From positions 5,208,001 to 5,272,000 of the forward strand of contig NZ_CP107834.1 in NCBI RefSeq assembly GCF_036346595.1: a DNA stretch of 64,000 bases, read 5' to 3'. This DNA comes from Streptomyces sp. NBC_00525 (GTDB taxonomy: Bacteria; Actinomycetota; Actinomycetes; Streptomycetales; Streptomycetaceae). The notes below the pieces were generated by a model. That model was not told the DNA's origin, did not search any database, and saw only the letters and a list, made by a program, of their open reading frames with translations. Position numbers and translations under genes: made by a program. Shown one piece after another: positions 42,170-51,223 of this stretch. Positions within the stretch are counted from its first letter, which is position 1; every line of letters starts with the position of its first letter.

Positions 42170-45109
42170 ATGCAGCCCTCTCCGGAGCAGAGTCCGCATT
42201 ACGTCTACCCCGATCACTGGGAGGCGGACGTGGTGCTCCGCGACGGCGGCACCGCGCGGATCAGGCCGATCACCACGGACGACGCCGAGCGCCTGGTCAG
42301 CTTCTACGAGCAGGTGTCCGACGAGTCGAAGTACTACCGCTTCTTCGCGCCCTACCCCCGGCTCTCCGCCAAGGACGTGCACCGCTTCACCCATCACGAC
42401 TACGTCGACAGGGTGGGGCTCGCCGTCACCGTGGGCGGCGAGTTCATCGCCACCGTCCGCTACGACCGGATCGACGCGACCGGCCGGCCCGCCTCCGCCC
42501 CCGCCGACGAGGCCGAGGTCGCCTTCCTCGTCCAGGACGCCCACCAGGGCCGGGGCGTGGCCTCGACCCTCCTCGAACACATCGCCGCGGTCGCCCGGGA
42601 ACGCGGCATCCGGCGCTTCGCCGCCGAGGTGCTGCCGGCCAACACCAAGATGATCAAGGTGTTCCGGGATGCCGGCTACACCCAGCAGCGCAGCTTCGAG
42701 GACGGCTCCGTCCACCTCACCCTGGACCTCGAACCCACCGCCGAGTCGCTGGCCGTCCAGCGCGCCCGTGAACAGCGCGCCGAGGCCAAGTCCGTGCAGC
42801 GGCTGCTCGCCCCCGGCTCCGTCGCCGTCATCGGCGTCGGCCGCACCCCCGGCGGCGTCGGGCGCACCGTCCTGCGCAACCTGATCGGTGCGGGCTTCAC
42901 CGGCCGCGTCCACGCCGTGAACAGCTCCTTCGACGCCGACCGGCAGACCATCGACGGGGTTCCCGCGCACCGCTCCCTGGGCGAGATCGGCGAGCCGGTC
43001 GACCTCGCGGTCGTCGCCGTGCCCGCCGACCGGGTCCCGGAGGCCGTCGCGGACTGCGGCGAGCACGGCGTCCAGGGGCTGGTCGTCCTCTCCGCCGGTT
43101 ACGCCGAGTGGGGCGCCGAGGGCCGCGAGCGCCAGCGCGAACTGGTGCGCCAGGCCCGTTCGTACGGCATGCGGATCATCGGCCCCAACGCGTTCGGCGT
43201 CATCAACAACTCCGACGAGGTCCGGCTCAACGCCTCGCTCGCCCCCGAGCGGCCCGCCTCCGGGCGCATCGGCCTGTTCACCCAGTCCGGCGCCATCGGC
43301 ATCGCCCTGCTCTCCGGGCTCTACCGGCGCGGCGCCGGCCTCTCCACCTTCATCTCGGCCGGCAACCGGGCCGACATCTCCGGCAACGACTTCCTCCAGT
43401 ACTGGTACGAGGACCCGGACACCGACGTCGCCCTGCTCTACCTGGAGTCGCTGGGCAACCCGCGCAAGTTCACCCGCCTCGCCCGCCGCACCGCCGCCGT
43501 GAAGCCGGTCGTCGTGGTCAAGGGCGCCCGGCACAGCGGCTCCACCCCGCCCGGCCATGCCGTCCCCGTCAGCCGCATCCCCGACTCCACGGTCTCCGCG
43601 CTGATGCGGCAGGCGGGCGTCATCCGCGTCGACACGGTCACCGAGATGGTCGACGCCGGACTGCTCCTGGCCGACCAGCCGCTCCCCGCGGGCGGGCGTG
43701 TCGCGATCCTCGGCAACTCCGAGTCGCTGGGGCTGCTCACGTACGACGTCTGCCTGGCCGAGGGGCTCCGCCCGCGCCCGCCCATCGACCTCACCACCTC
43801 CGCCACCCCGCAGGACTTCCGGGACGCGCTGTCGGCGGCGCTGGCCGACGGGGCGTGCGACGCCGTGATCGTGACGGCGATCCCCTGGGTGGGCGAGGAC
43901 GGCGAGGCGGAGTCGGGCGACGGCGAGGTCCTGGCCACCGCACTGCACGCGGCTGCGGCCGCCGGGCCGGCCAAGCCGGTCGCCGTGGTGCATGTGGAGA
44001 TCGGTGGCCTGGCGGAGGCGCTCTCCGCCGCGACCAGCACCGTGGCCCAGCAGCGCCCGGCCACCCAGCCCTTCACGGCGGCCCAGCAGGCCCCGGCCCC
44101 GGCGCCCCGGCCCCCGTCCGCAGCCGAAAACCCCACCCCAACCGCCGACACCCCTCGCAACGCCGGCGCCCCCAACAACGCCGACGCTCCCGGAAGCACC
44201 GATACCCCCGGAAGCACCGACACCCCCCGTATCGGCCGCATCCCCGCCTACCCCGCCGCCGAGCGGGCCGTGCGGGCGCTCGCCGAGGCCGTCCGGTACG
44301 CCCAGTGGCGGCGGCAGGCCGCCGTGCCCGGCAAGGTCCCCGACTTCCTCGACGACACCATCGACGCGCCGGGCGCCGCCGCCCGCATCGACGCCCTGCT
44401 CGGCGAGGACCCCGACCCGCGCGGCCGGCCGCTCGGCCACGACGAGGCCCGCGAACTCCTCGCCTGCTACGGCATCGCCGTCCGCCCCACGCTGCCCGCA
44501 CCCGGCCCGGAGGAAGCGGTGGCCGCCGCGGCCCGGCTCGGCTACCCGGTCGCGCTGAAGACCACCGCACCCCATCTGCGCCACCGCGCCGACCTCGGCG
44601 GCGTACGCCTGGACCTCGACAGCGAGGCCGCGCTGCGCCGCGCTTACGGGGACCTGACCGAACTGCTCGGCGCGCCGGCGGAGCTGCGGCCGGTCGTCCA
44701 GGCCATGGCGCCGCGCGGTGTGGACACCGTCGTCCGGGCCGCCATCGACCCGGCGGCCGGCGCCGTGCTCTCCTTCGGCCTGGCCGGGGCCCCCTCCGAG
44801 CTGCTGGGCGACATCGGACACCGGCTGGTGCCGGTCACCGACCGGGACGCCGCCGAGCTGATCCGGTCCATCCGCGCGGCCCCGGTCCTGTTCGGCTGGC
44901 GCGGTGCGGCGCCGGTGGACACCGCCGCCCTGGAGGAGCTGCTGCTCCGGGTCTCCCGGCTGGTGGACGACCACCCCGAGGTGGTCTCCATCGCGCTGGA
45001 ACCCGTGGTGGTCGCCCCGCAGGGCCTCACCGTGCTCGGGGCGAGCGTCCGGCTCTCGCCGCCGCCCGCCCGGACGGACCTCGGCCCGCGCCGCCTGTCC
45101 AACTACTGA
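42170..45109 (+). CDS. GNAT acetyltransferase fused to an acyl-CoA synthetase (NDP-forming), Pat-like
   Basis: A 979-residue protein of Pat/AcuA-like type. Residues ~20-190 are a GNAT domain (VAFLVQDAHQGRGVASTLLEHI holds the acetyl-CoA loop, ALEEL-type core, then VFRDAGY). Residues ~205-640 are the CoA-binding/ligase part of NDP-forming acyl-CoA synthetase (VIGVGRTPGGVGRTVLRNL, FTQSGAIGIALLS). A low-complexity linker (GSTDTPGSTDTP) separates the ATP-grasp region (~755-975). Proteins of this architecture acetylate lysines of enzymes such as acetyl-CoA synthetase in S. lividans; here the GNAT domain is N-terminal, the reverse of enteric Pat. Cytosolic, start ATG 42170 probably leaderless. Confidence 0.9.
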   Translation: MQPSPEQSPHYVYPDHWEADVVLRDGGTARIRPITTDDAERLVSFYEQVSDESKYYRFFAPYPRLSAKDVHRFTHHDYVDRVGLAVTVGGEFIATVRYDRIDATGRPASAPADEAEVAFLVQDAHQGRGVASTLLEHIAAVARERGIRRFAAEVLPANTKMIKVFRDAGYTQQRSFEDGSVHLTLDLEPTAESLAVQRAREQRAEAKSVQRLLAPGSVAVIGVGRTPGGVGRTVLRNLIGAGFTGRVHAVNSSFDADRQTIDGVPAHRSLGEIGEPVDLAVVAVPADRVPEAVADCGEHGVQGLVVLSAGYAEWGAEGRERQRELVRQARSYGMRIIGPNAFGVINNSDEVRLNASLAPERPASGRIGLFTQSGAIGIALLSGLYRRGAGLSTFISAGNRADISGNDFLQYWYEDPDTDVALLYLESLGNPRKFTRLARRTAAVKPVVVVKGARHSGSTPPGHAVPVSRIPDSTVSALMRQAGVIRVDTVTEMVDAGLLLADQPLPAGGRVAILGNSESLGLLTYDVCLAEGLRPRPPIDLTTSATPQDFRDALSAALADGACDAVIVTAIPWVGEDGEAESGDGEVLATALHAAAAAGPAKPVAVVHVEIGGLAEALSAATSTVAQQRPATQPFTAAQQAPAPAPRPPSAAENPTPTADTPRNAGAPNNADAPGSTDTPGSTDTPRIGRIPAYPAAERAVRALAEAVRYAQWRRQAAVPGKVPDFLDDTIDAPGAAARIDALLGEDPDPRGRPLGHDEARELLACYGIAVRPTLPAPGPEEAVAAAARLGYPVALKTTAPHLRHRADLGGVRLDLDSEAALRRAYGDLTELLGAPAELRPVVQAMAPRGVDTVVRAAIDPAAGAVLSFGLAGAPSELLGDIGHRLVPVTDRDAAELIRSIRAAPVLFGWRGAAPVDTAALEELLLRVSRLVDDHPEVVSIALEPVVVAPQGLTVLGASVRLSPPPARTDLGPRRLSNY

Positions 45110-45198
45110 CCCGGCGCCGCTCGCGCGCCCCTGGACCGGCGGGCACCGCCCGTACGAGGCGTCCCCGGCAGCCATCCGGCCCCCGTAGGATGGTTCCC

Positions 45199-45804
45199 AT
45201 GGCTAAGACCGGTACGACGACCCAGGGGCTGCGCGCGGCGATCGAGCGCAGCGGCTACTACCCGGCCCTCGTGGCCGAGGCGGTGGAGGCCGCCGTGGGC
45301 GGTGAGCCGGTCTCTTCGTACCTGGTCCACCAGGAGACGACCTTCGACTCCAACGAGGTCCGCCGGCACGTCACGGTCCTGGTCCTCACGGACACCCGCT
45401 TCATCGTCAGCCACACCGACGAGCAGAACGCGGACACCAGCTCGCCGTCCCCGTACGCCACCACCTCCACCGAGTCGGTCAAGCTCGACCGCATCTCGTC
45501 GGTCGTGGTCAGCCGGGTCGTGGCCGATCCGGAGAAGTACGTTCCGGGCACGCTGCCCCGCGAGGTCGTCCTGACCATCGGCTGGGGCGCGGTCTCCCGG
45601 ATCGACCTGGAGCCCGCCGCCTGCGGCGACCCCAACTGCGAGGCCGACCACGGCTACACGGGCAACACCACCGCCGACGACCTGAGCCTGCGGGTCAGCG
45701 AGGCCGGTGACGGCCCGGACACCGTGCGCCAGACCCTCGCCTTCGCCCAGGCCCTCTCCGAGGCCACGGCCGCGACCCCCGCGCCCCCCGCGGCCGGCCG
45801 CTGA
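45199..45804 (+). CDS. DUF5998 family protein
   Basis: Encodes 201 residues. MAKTGTTTQGLRAAIERSGYYP is the N-terminal family phrase. The rest is a beta-rich domain with an RHVTVLVLTDTRFIVSHTDE segment resembling a PH-like fold, and CGDPNCEADHGYTG with two cysteines and a histidine that might bind metal. Function unknown. The ATG at 45199 has TAGGAT seven bases upstream, a possible -10 box of a leaderless mRNA. The next gene starts on the last base of its stop (TGATG), so they are coupled. Confidence 0.82.
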   Translation: MAKTGTTTQGLRAAIERSGYYPALVAEAVEAAVGGEPVSSYLVHQETTFDSNEVRRHVTVLVLTDTRFIVSHTDEQNADTSSPSPYATTSTESVKLDRISSVVVSRVVADPEKYVPGTLPREVVLTIGWGAVSRIDLEPAACGDPNCEADHGYTGNTTADDLSLRVSEAGDGPDTVRQTLAFAQALSEATAATPAPPAAGR

Positions 45805-46994
45805 TGGCCGAGCCGGCCTGGCAGGACGACCCCGTCCCGCTGTCCGTGGACAGCGCCCCCGTCCCGGAGTACGGCAGCGGCTCGCTCGCCGATCTGCTGC
45901 CGACCCTGCTCGCGGGCCAAGGCGTGCCCGGCTTCGAGGCGGCCATCGGCGAACTCGCCCCCGCCGACCGGAACTGCGTCTTCCTGATCGACGGCCTCGG
46001 CTGGGAGCAGATCCGGGCGCATCCCGACGAGGCCCCCTTTCTGCACGGGCTGCTGCCCACCTCGCGCGGCGGCACCGGCCGCCCCATCACGGCGGGCTTC
46101 CCGGCCACCACGGCGGCCTCGCTGGCCTCCGTGGGCACCGGCCTGCCCCCCGGCGAGCACGGCCTTCCCGGCTACACGGTCCGCAATCCCGAGACCGGCG
46201 AGCTGATGAACCAGCTCCGCTGGAACCCGTGGACGCCGCCGAAGGCATGGCAGCCCCACCCGACGCTCTTCCAGCTCGCCGACGCGGCCGGGGTGCGTAC
46301 GGCACAGGTCTCCGCGCCCGCCTTCGAGCAGACCCCGCTGACCAAGGTCGCGCTCAGCGGCGGCTCCTTCCTCGGCCGGCTCAGCGGCGAGGAGCGGATG
46401 GACACCGCCGCCGAACGGCTGGCCGCAGGCGACCGCTCGCTCGTCTACACGTACTACAGCGAGGTCGACGGCAAGGGCCACCGCTTCGGCATGGACTCCG
46501 ACGCCTGGCGCGGCCAGCTGATGTACGTGGACGGGCTGGCCCGGCGCCTGGCCGAACAGCTTCCGCCGCGCTCGGCGCTCTACATCACCGCCGACCACGG
46601 CATGATCGACATCCCGTTCGACGAGCAGTCCCGGATCGACTTCGACGAGGACTGGGAGCTGCGCGCCGGTGTCGCGCTGCTCGGCGGCGAGGGCCGGGCC
46701 CGCCATGTGTACGCCGTTCCGGGCGCCGCGTCCGACGTGCTGGCCGTCTGGCGCGAGGTGCTGGGCGAGCAGTTCTGGGTGGCGAGCCGGGAAGAGGCCG
46801 TCGCGGCGGGCTGGTTCGGCCCCCGCATCGACGAACGGGTCCACGACAGGATCGGCGACGTGGTCGCGGCCGCCCACGACGACGTGGTGATCACCGCGTC
46901 CGTCAACGAACCGCACGAGTCGGCCATGGTCGGCATGCACGGCTCCATGACCCCCGTCGAGCAGTTCGTACCGCTCCTCGAAGTACGCTCGTAG
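45804..46994 (+). CDS. Nucleotide pyrophosphatase/phosphodiesterase (alkaline phosphatase superfamily)
   Basis: A 396-residue enzyme of the type I phosphodiesterase family. FLIDGLGWEQI gives the first metal Asp; AGFPATTAASLASVGTGLPP carries the nucleophilic Thr of the family (FPATTAAS); YYSEVDGKGHRFGMDS and ITADHGMID supply Asp/His metal ligands; HESAMVGMHGSM ends the site. Two zinc ions are expected. Substrate probably a phosphodiester or nucleotide. There is no obvious signal peptide, so it is cytosolic unless an unusual export route is used. Coupled to the DUF5998 gene. Confidence 0.9.
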   Translation: MAEPAWQDDPVPLSVDSAPVPEYGSGSLADLLPTLLAGQGVPGFEAAIGELAPADRNCVFLIDGLGWEQIRAHPDEAPFLHGLLPTSRGGTGRPITAGFPATTAASLASVGTGLPPGEHGLPGYTVRNPETGELMNQLRWNPWTPPKAWQPHPTLFQLADAAGVRTAQVSAPAFEQTPLTKVALSGGSFLGRLSGEERMDTAAERLAAGDRSLVYTYYSEVDGKGHRFGMDSDAWRGQLMYVDGLARRLAEQLPPRSALYITADHGMIDIPFDEQSRIDFDEDWELRAGVALLGGEGRARHVYAVPGAASDVLAVWREVLGEQFWVASREEAVAAGWFGPRIDERVHDRIGDVVAAAHDDVVITASVNEPHESAMVGMHGSMTPVEQFVPLLEVRS

Positions 46995-47051
46995 CGCGTT
47001 CCGTCCCGCGCCGCCGCCCCCCTTCCCGTCCCGAAAGGTGCTCAACCCCTC

Positions 47052-47702
47052 ATGTCCGAGCTTGTGTTCTTCTCCGGAACGATGGACTGCGGAAAGAGCA
47101 CCCTGGCCCTCCAGATCGGCCACAACCGCTCGGCGAGGGGCCTGCAGGGCGTGATCTTCACCCGCGACGACCGGGCGGGGCAGGGCAAGCTGTCCTCCCG
47201 CCTCGGCCTGGTCACGGAGGCCGTCGAGGCGGACGAGGGCATGGACCTGTACGCGTATCTCGTCGCCCAGCTGTCCAAGGGCGGCCGGGTCGACTACGTG
47301 ATCGTGGACGAGGCGCAGTTCCTGGCCCCGGCCCAGATCGACCAACTGGCCCGGGTGGTGGACGACCTGGACATGGACGTCTTCGCCTTCGGCATCACGA
47401 CCGACTTCCGCACCCGGCTCTTCCCCGGCTCGCAGCGGCTGGTCGAGCTGGCCGACCGGATCGAACAGCTCCAGGTCGAGGCGCTGTGCTGGTGCGGTGC
47501 CCGCGCCACGCACAACGCCCGGACGATAGACGGCGAGATGGTCGTCGAGGGGGCGCAGGTCGTCGTCGGCGATGTGAACCGCCCGGCGGGCGAGGTCGGT
47601 TACGAGGTGCTGTGCCGCCGGCACCACCGCCGCCGCGCGACCGCGGCGTCCGCGCGGGCGGGCGCGCTCTCCCCGGACGTCCTGCCGGTCTCGTCACCCT
47701 GA
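47052..47702 (+). CDS. tdk: Thymidine kinase (type II)
   Basis: A 216-residue enzyme that phosphorylates deoxythymidine in the salvage pathway. P-loop SGTMDCGKST at about 8-17; VDEAQFLAPAQ holds the catalytic Glu; FGITTDFRTRLFPGS is the lasso/thymidine-binding segment; LCWCGARATHNAR and VLCRRHHR provide the zinc ligands. The C-terminus is somewhat longer than usual, with a short Ala-rich tail. It begins 57 bases after the phosphodiesterase gene and ends 28 bases from the convergent VOC gene. Confidence 0.95.
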   Translation: MSELVFFSGTMDCGKSTLALQIGHNRSARGLQGVIFTRDDRAGQGKLSSRLGLVTEAVEADEGMDLYAYLVAQLSKGGRVDYVIVDEAQFLAPAQIDQLARVVDDLDMDVFAFGITTDFRTRLFPGSQRLVELADRIEQLQVEALCWCGARATHNARTIDGEMVVEGAQVVVGDVNRPAGEVGYEVLCRRHHRRRATAASARAGALSPDVLPVSSP

Positions 47703-47730
47703 GCGCGCCCGCCCGCGACGGCGAGCCCCG

Positions 47731-48507
47731 TCAGACCGCGGCCGACCGCTGGACGGTGAAGACCGCGCCCTCCGGGTCCGCGACCGTCGCGACCCGGCCG
47801 CTCGGGCCCTCCTTCGGCGGGCTCAGGACCTGCCCGCCCAGCTCCACCACCCGCTGCGCCGCCTCGTCCGTGTCGGCCACCTCGAAGTACGTCATCCAGT
47901 GCGGGCCCCGGTCGCGCAGCAGCGCGTGGCCGACGCCGTGCAGGGAGGCCACCGGGCGGCCCTGGAGATACAGCGTCTGGTAGTCGAAGTCCGCCGAGAC
48001 GACGGCCTTGCTCTCGTAACCGAAGACCGCCTGGTAGAACTTGGCGACCGTCGACGTCTCCCGCGTCACCAGCTCGTTCCAGACCGGGGTGCCGGGCGCC
48101 CCGGACAGTGTGGTGCCGATGTGCGCGGCGGCCTGCCAGATCCCGAAGACGGCCCCGCCCGGATCGGATGCGATGGCCATCCGGCCCGCCCGGCCCGCGT
48201 CGATCGGCCCGACGCCGACCGTGCCGCCGCAGGCCCGGATCGCCTCCGCCGTCCGGTCGGCGTCATCGGTGGCCAGATAGGTCGTCCAGGCGATCGGAAG
48301 GTGCCGGTCGGGCGGCAGTTGGCCGATGCCCGCCACCTCACGCTCGCCGATCAGGGCCCGTACGTACGGGCCCAGCTGCTCCGGGCCGGGGCCGAACTCC
48401 CAGCCGAACAGCTCGGCGTAGAAGTTCTGGGTCGTGCGCAGGCCGTGCACGATCAGGCTCACCCAGCAAGGTGTTCCGGGTGTACGCCGAGCGGCAGCCT
48501 CGGTCAT
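47731..48507 (-). CDS. VOC-family protein with two glyoxalase-like domains
   Basis: A 258-residue protein. Two copies of the vicinal-oxygen-chelate fold: residues ~12-125 (GTPCWVSLIVHGLRTTQNFY, ending with PGGAVFGIWQ) and ~138-257 (PVWNELVTRETSTVAKFYQ, ending with PEGAVFTVQ). In each module a C-terminal acidic residue is replaced or hidden, so metal binding is not certain; such two-module proteins in Streptomyces often bind drugs or act as lyases/dioxygenases. The ATG at 48507 has GAGGAGA upstream. Function unassigned. Confidence 0.85.
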   Translation of the reverse strand: MTEAAARRTPGTPCWVSLIVHGLRTTQNFYAELFGWEFGPGPEQLGPYVRALIGEREVAGIGQLPPDRHLPIAWTTYLATDDADRTAEAIRACGGTVGVGPIDAGRAGRMAIASDPGGAVFGIWQAAAHIGTTLSGAPGTPVWNELVTRETSTVAKFYQAVFGYESKAVVSADFDYQTLYLQGRPVASLHGVGHALLRDRGPHWMTYFEVADTDEAAQRVVELGGQVLSPPKEGPSGRVATVADPEGAVFTVQRSAAV

Positions 48508-48740
48508 CGTCACTCTCCTCGGACCATCGTGGTGGCCGTACGGGAAAACGGGGCCGGGCGCGCCGTGGTGCGGCGCGAGCGGAGTAGTACGCCCCGTGCA
48601 GATGCTTGCACCACCGGGCGCGGGATGCGCTCCGGCCGCGCCGTCCATGGCGGGATCTCGCGGCAGGCGGAACGGTTCGTCAGGGTTTGACCGTTCCCCG
48701 TCGTTACGGAGGGCCGGGAGTCTGCGCGAGGATGGCACAC

Positions 48741-49571
48741 ATGAAGCCCATCATCTCGGCATCCGATTGTGTGAGCGCGCTGGCGGGGCCACGTCCGCCG
48801 GTGCTCCTGGACGTACGTTGGCAGCTGGGCGGCCCGCACGGCCTGCCCGACTACGAGGCGGGGCACATCCCGGGCGCGGTCTTCGTCGACCTCGACGCCG
48901 AACTCGCCGGTCCGGCGGGCGAGGGCGGCCGCCATCCGCTGCCCGACCCGGCCGTGTTCGGCGCCGCCATGCGCCGCGCCGGAGTGTGCGCCGGCGCGCC
49001 GGTCGTCGTCTACGACGGCGGTCAGGGCTGGGCGGCCGCGCGGGCCTGGTGGCTGCTGCGCTGGGCGGGCCACGACGACGTACGGGTCCTGGACGGCGGC
49101 CTCGCGGCCTGGCCGGGGGAGCTGTCGAAGGAGACCCCGGACCCGGTGGAGGGCGACTTCGTGCCCGCGCCCGGTGCGCTGCCGCTGCTCGACGCGGACG
49201 GCGCCGCCGCCCTGGCCCGCTCCGGCGTCCTGCTCGACGCGCGGGCGGCCGAGCGCTACCGGGGCGACGTGGAGCCCATCGACCGGGTCGGCGGCCACAT
49301 CCCCGGCGCGCTCTCCGCCCCGACCGGCGAGAACGTGGCGGCGGACGGACGCTTCCTGAGCCCCGAACACCTGGCCGCCCGGTTCGCCGGGCTGGGCGTC
49401 GAGGGGGACGCGGCGGAGGTCGGCGTCTACTGCGGCTCGGGCGTCTCCGGGGCCCAGCAGGTCCTGGCGCTGGAGCTCGCCGGACACCGGGCCGCCCTCT
49501 ACGCGGGCTCCTGGTCCCACTGGTCCGCCGACCCGTCGCGCCCGGTCGCCACCGGACCCGACCCGCAGTAA
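48741..49571 (+). CDS. Sulfurtransferase (thiosulfate/3-mercaptopyruvate type)
   Basis: A 276-residue tandem rhodanese. The N-terminal module is inactive (VVVYDGGQGWAAARA where the Cys would be); the C-terminal module has the active-site VYCGSGVSGAQQ. The CGSGV form resembles mercaptopyruvate sulfurtransferases (CGSGVTA) more than the CRKG of thiosulfate transferases. ATG 48741 with GAGG eight bases before is preferred over ATG 48732. It should transfer sulfur to cyanide or thiols and might supply persulfide. Confidence 0.9.
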   Translation: MKPIISASDCVSALAGPRPPVLLDVRWQLGGPHGLPDYEAGHIPGAVFVDLDAELAGPAGEGGRHPLPDPAVFGAAMRRAGVCAGAPVVVYDGGQGWAAARAWWLLRWAGHDDVRVLDGGLAAWPGELSKETPDPVEGDFVPAPGALPLLDADGAAALARSGVLLDARAAERYRGDVEPIDRVGGHIPGALSAPTGENVAADGRFLSPEHLAARFAGLGVEGDAAEVGVYCGSGVSGAQQVLALELAGHRAALYAGSWSHWSADPSRPVATGPDPQ

Positions 49572-49619
49572 CGGAACGCCGTCGTCCGGGCAGCGCGTGT
49601 GCTCCCGCCCGGACTGCGC

Positions 49620-49655
49620 ACGAGGGCCCGTACGCGCTCGCGTACGGGCCCTCGT
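49620..49655. terminator. Terminator between the sulfurtransferase gene and sepH
   Basis: Perfect 17-bp arms (49620-49636 with 49639-49655) with a two-base loop between convergent genes. Confidence 0.87.
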
Positions 49656-49672
49656 CACGCTGTCAGGCCTTC

Positions 49673-50728
49673 TCAGTCCTGCTTCTTGCGGCGGGTGCCG
49701 AAGACGATCTCGTCCCAGCTGGGGACCGCCGCCCGGCGTCCGGGGCGCACCCCGTCCGCCTCGGCCTGCCGGTCCGTCGTCCCGGTCAGCCGGTCGCGGT
49801 GGCCGGCGACCGCGCGCGGCATCAGCACGTCCGCGTAGGCGGAGCCGGCGCCCGCCGACGCGGCGGGAGGCTCCTCGACCTCCGGCTCCTGGGCCGGCTC
49901 GATCGCCGGGGGCTCCGGCTGGGTGGGCCGCTCCGGGACGACGAGGTCGCCGCGGAAGCTCGGGACCGCCTCCAGCAGGCTGGTGAGGGAGTCGCGCTCG
50001 CTCGCGGTCACCCCGGCGATGCGCTCCTCCGGCTCGGGCGGAGGCGGCGGGGCCGGGCGCTCGATCTGCCGGTCCAGCGCGCGGTCCAGCGGCCGGTCGC
50101 GCGGCAGCCGGGCGATCCGGGGGACGAACGGGAAGCTGGGCTCGGGGGCCGCGACCTCGTCCGTCTCGCCGATCAGCGAACGGGCCTCGTCGTCCACGGC
50201 CTGGACCAGCCGGCGCGGCGGGTCGTACGTCCAGCTCGCGGAATGCGGCTCACCGGCGACCCGGTAGACCAGGAGGACCTCCCAGGTGCCGTCGTCGCGG
50301 CGCCAGGAGTCCCACTGGACGGTCTCCCGGTCGGCGCCGCGCAGCAGCAGCCGCTCCTGCACCGCCTCGCCGAGCTGGGGGCCGGTGTTCTCGCCGGGAC
50401 GGCGTACCGGAGTCTTCCTGGCCCGCTCGGCCATGAAGGCGCGTTCCGCGAGCACGGGGCCCTCGAAGCGGCGCACCCGGTCCACGGGAATCCCGGCGAA
50501 CTGGGCGACCTCCTCGGCGGAGGCGCCGGCTCGTATCCGGGCCTGGATGTCACGGGGGCGGAGGTGGCTCTCCACCTCGATCTCGATCTGCCCCAGCCGG
50601 GCGCGGTCGTTGCGCACGGCGGCTCGAAGGCGCTCGTCGATCGGAAGCGTGTATTCCGTGCTGTCCGCAGCCTTGAGCACCAGTCGTGTGCCGTCGTTGG
50701 AGACGGCCACGACACGCAGTTCGGGCAT
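49673..50728 (-). CDS. sepH: Cell division protein SepH
   Basis: Encodes 351 residues. The conserved N-terminus MPELRVVAVSNDGTRLVLK, followed by IDERLRAAVRNDRARLGQ and the helix-turn-helix-like GASAEEVAQFAGIPVDRVRRFEG, is the DUF3071 domain of SepH. A variable Pro/Glu-rich middle leads to a C-terminal conserved segment AVPSWDEIVFGTRRKKQD. In Streptomyces SepH binds FtsZ and promotes its assembly in vegetative and sporulation septa. The ATG at 50728 has GGGAGGT upstream; longer frames have none. It adds to the developmental genes (whiH, hrdB) of the window. Confidence 0.92.
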   Translation of the reverse strand: MPELRVVAVSNDGTRLVLKAADSTEYTLPIDERLRAAVRNDRARLGQIEIEVESHLRPRDIQARIRAGASAEEVAQFAGIPVDRVRRFEGPVLAERAFMAERARKTPVRRPGENTGPQLGEAVQERLLLRGADRETVQWDSWRRDDGTWEVLLVYRVAGEPHSASWTYDPPRRLVQAVDDEARSLIGETDEVAAPEPSFPFVPRIARLPRDRPLDRALDRQIERPAPPPPPEPEERIAGVTASERDSLTSLLEAVPSFRGDLVVPERPTQPEPPAIEPAQEPEVEEPPAASAGAGSAYADVLMPRAVAGHRDRLTGTTDRQAEADGVRPGRRAAVPSWDEIVFGTRRKKQD

Positions 50729-51223
50729 GGGGACCTCCCGGGTGGTGCCTGCCGACGTCACGTGCGTCGCTGCTTCCGCTAGTCGAGTGTGGCCTGCCCG
50801 GCTGCGGCCTGCCACAACATTGCCGTGTTGCCCGGCGTGTCGGGCGTGAGCCCTTGATCGCCGATATGCCACGGTAACCCATGCGCAACGCAAAGTGACC
50901 GATGGTCACTCTGCGGAGCAGGTCGCCGTGCGATGCCGTGCGCCGCCGGATCGAGTGCCTCCTTCGGCCCCCTCCCGGAGGTTCCGGACGTCCGTGCGGG
51001 TGTCCGGCCCCAGGGCTCGCCACAGTACTCCATTCGGGCCATGTGGGTGGACCGCCGCGCCGCCGAAGTTATCGGGAGGTGTGGAAGTCGACCTACCCCG
51101 CAGAACGCCCGCCGCCCATGATCCGTGTCGTGCTTCACACAATCCTCGCAACCGGAACTTTCGACTTCGCTCACGTGTCCCTAGTTGGTGCAGGGTGGGA
51201 GAGATGTCAATCAAGGGCTGGAA
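50729..51223. other. Divergent intergenic region between sepH and the TTVLRR protein gene
   Basis: 495 bases, no supported gene. It contains AGTGACC-GAT-GGTCACT (50894-50910), a perfect 7-bp inverted repeat 166 bases upstream of sepH. A short minus-strand GATATG-rich patch near 50865 could hold a promoter. No RNA family recognised. Confidence 0.5.
50894..50910. promoter_or_regulatory. Inverted repeat in the sepH upstream region
   Basis: AGTGACC-GAT-GGTCACT. The GGTC half-site is reminiscent of GntR-type operators, but the regulator is unknown. Confidence 0.4.

Noticed and set aside
42050..45175. 1041-codon minus-strand frame opposite the Pat-like gene
   Set aside because: Gly/Asp/Val-rich antisense translation with no domain, and the plus-strand gene is well supported.
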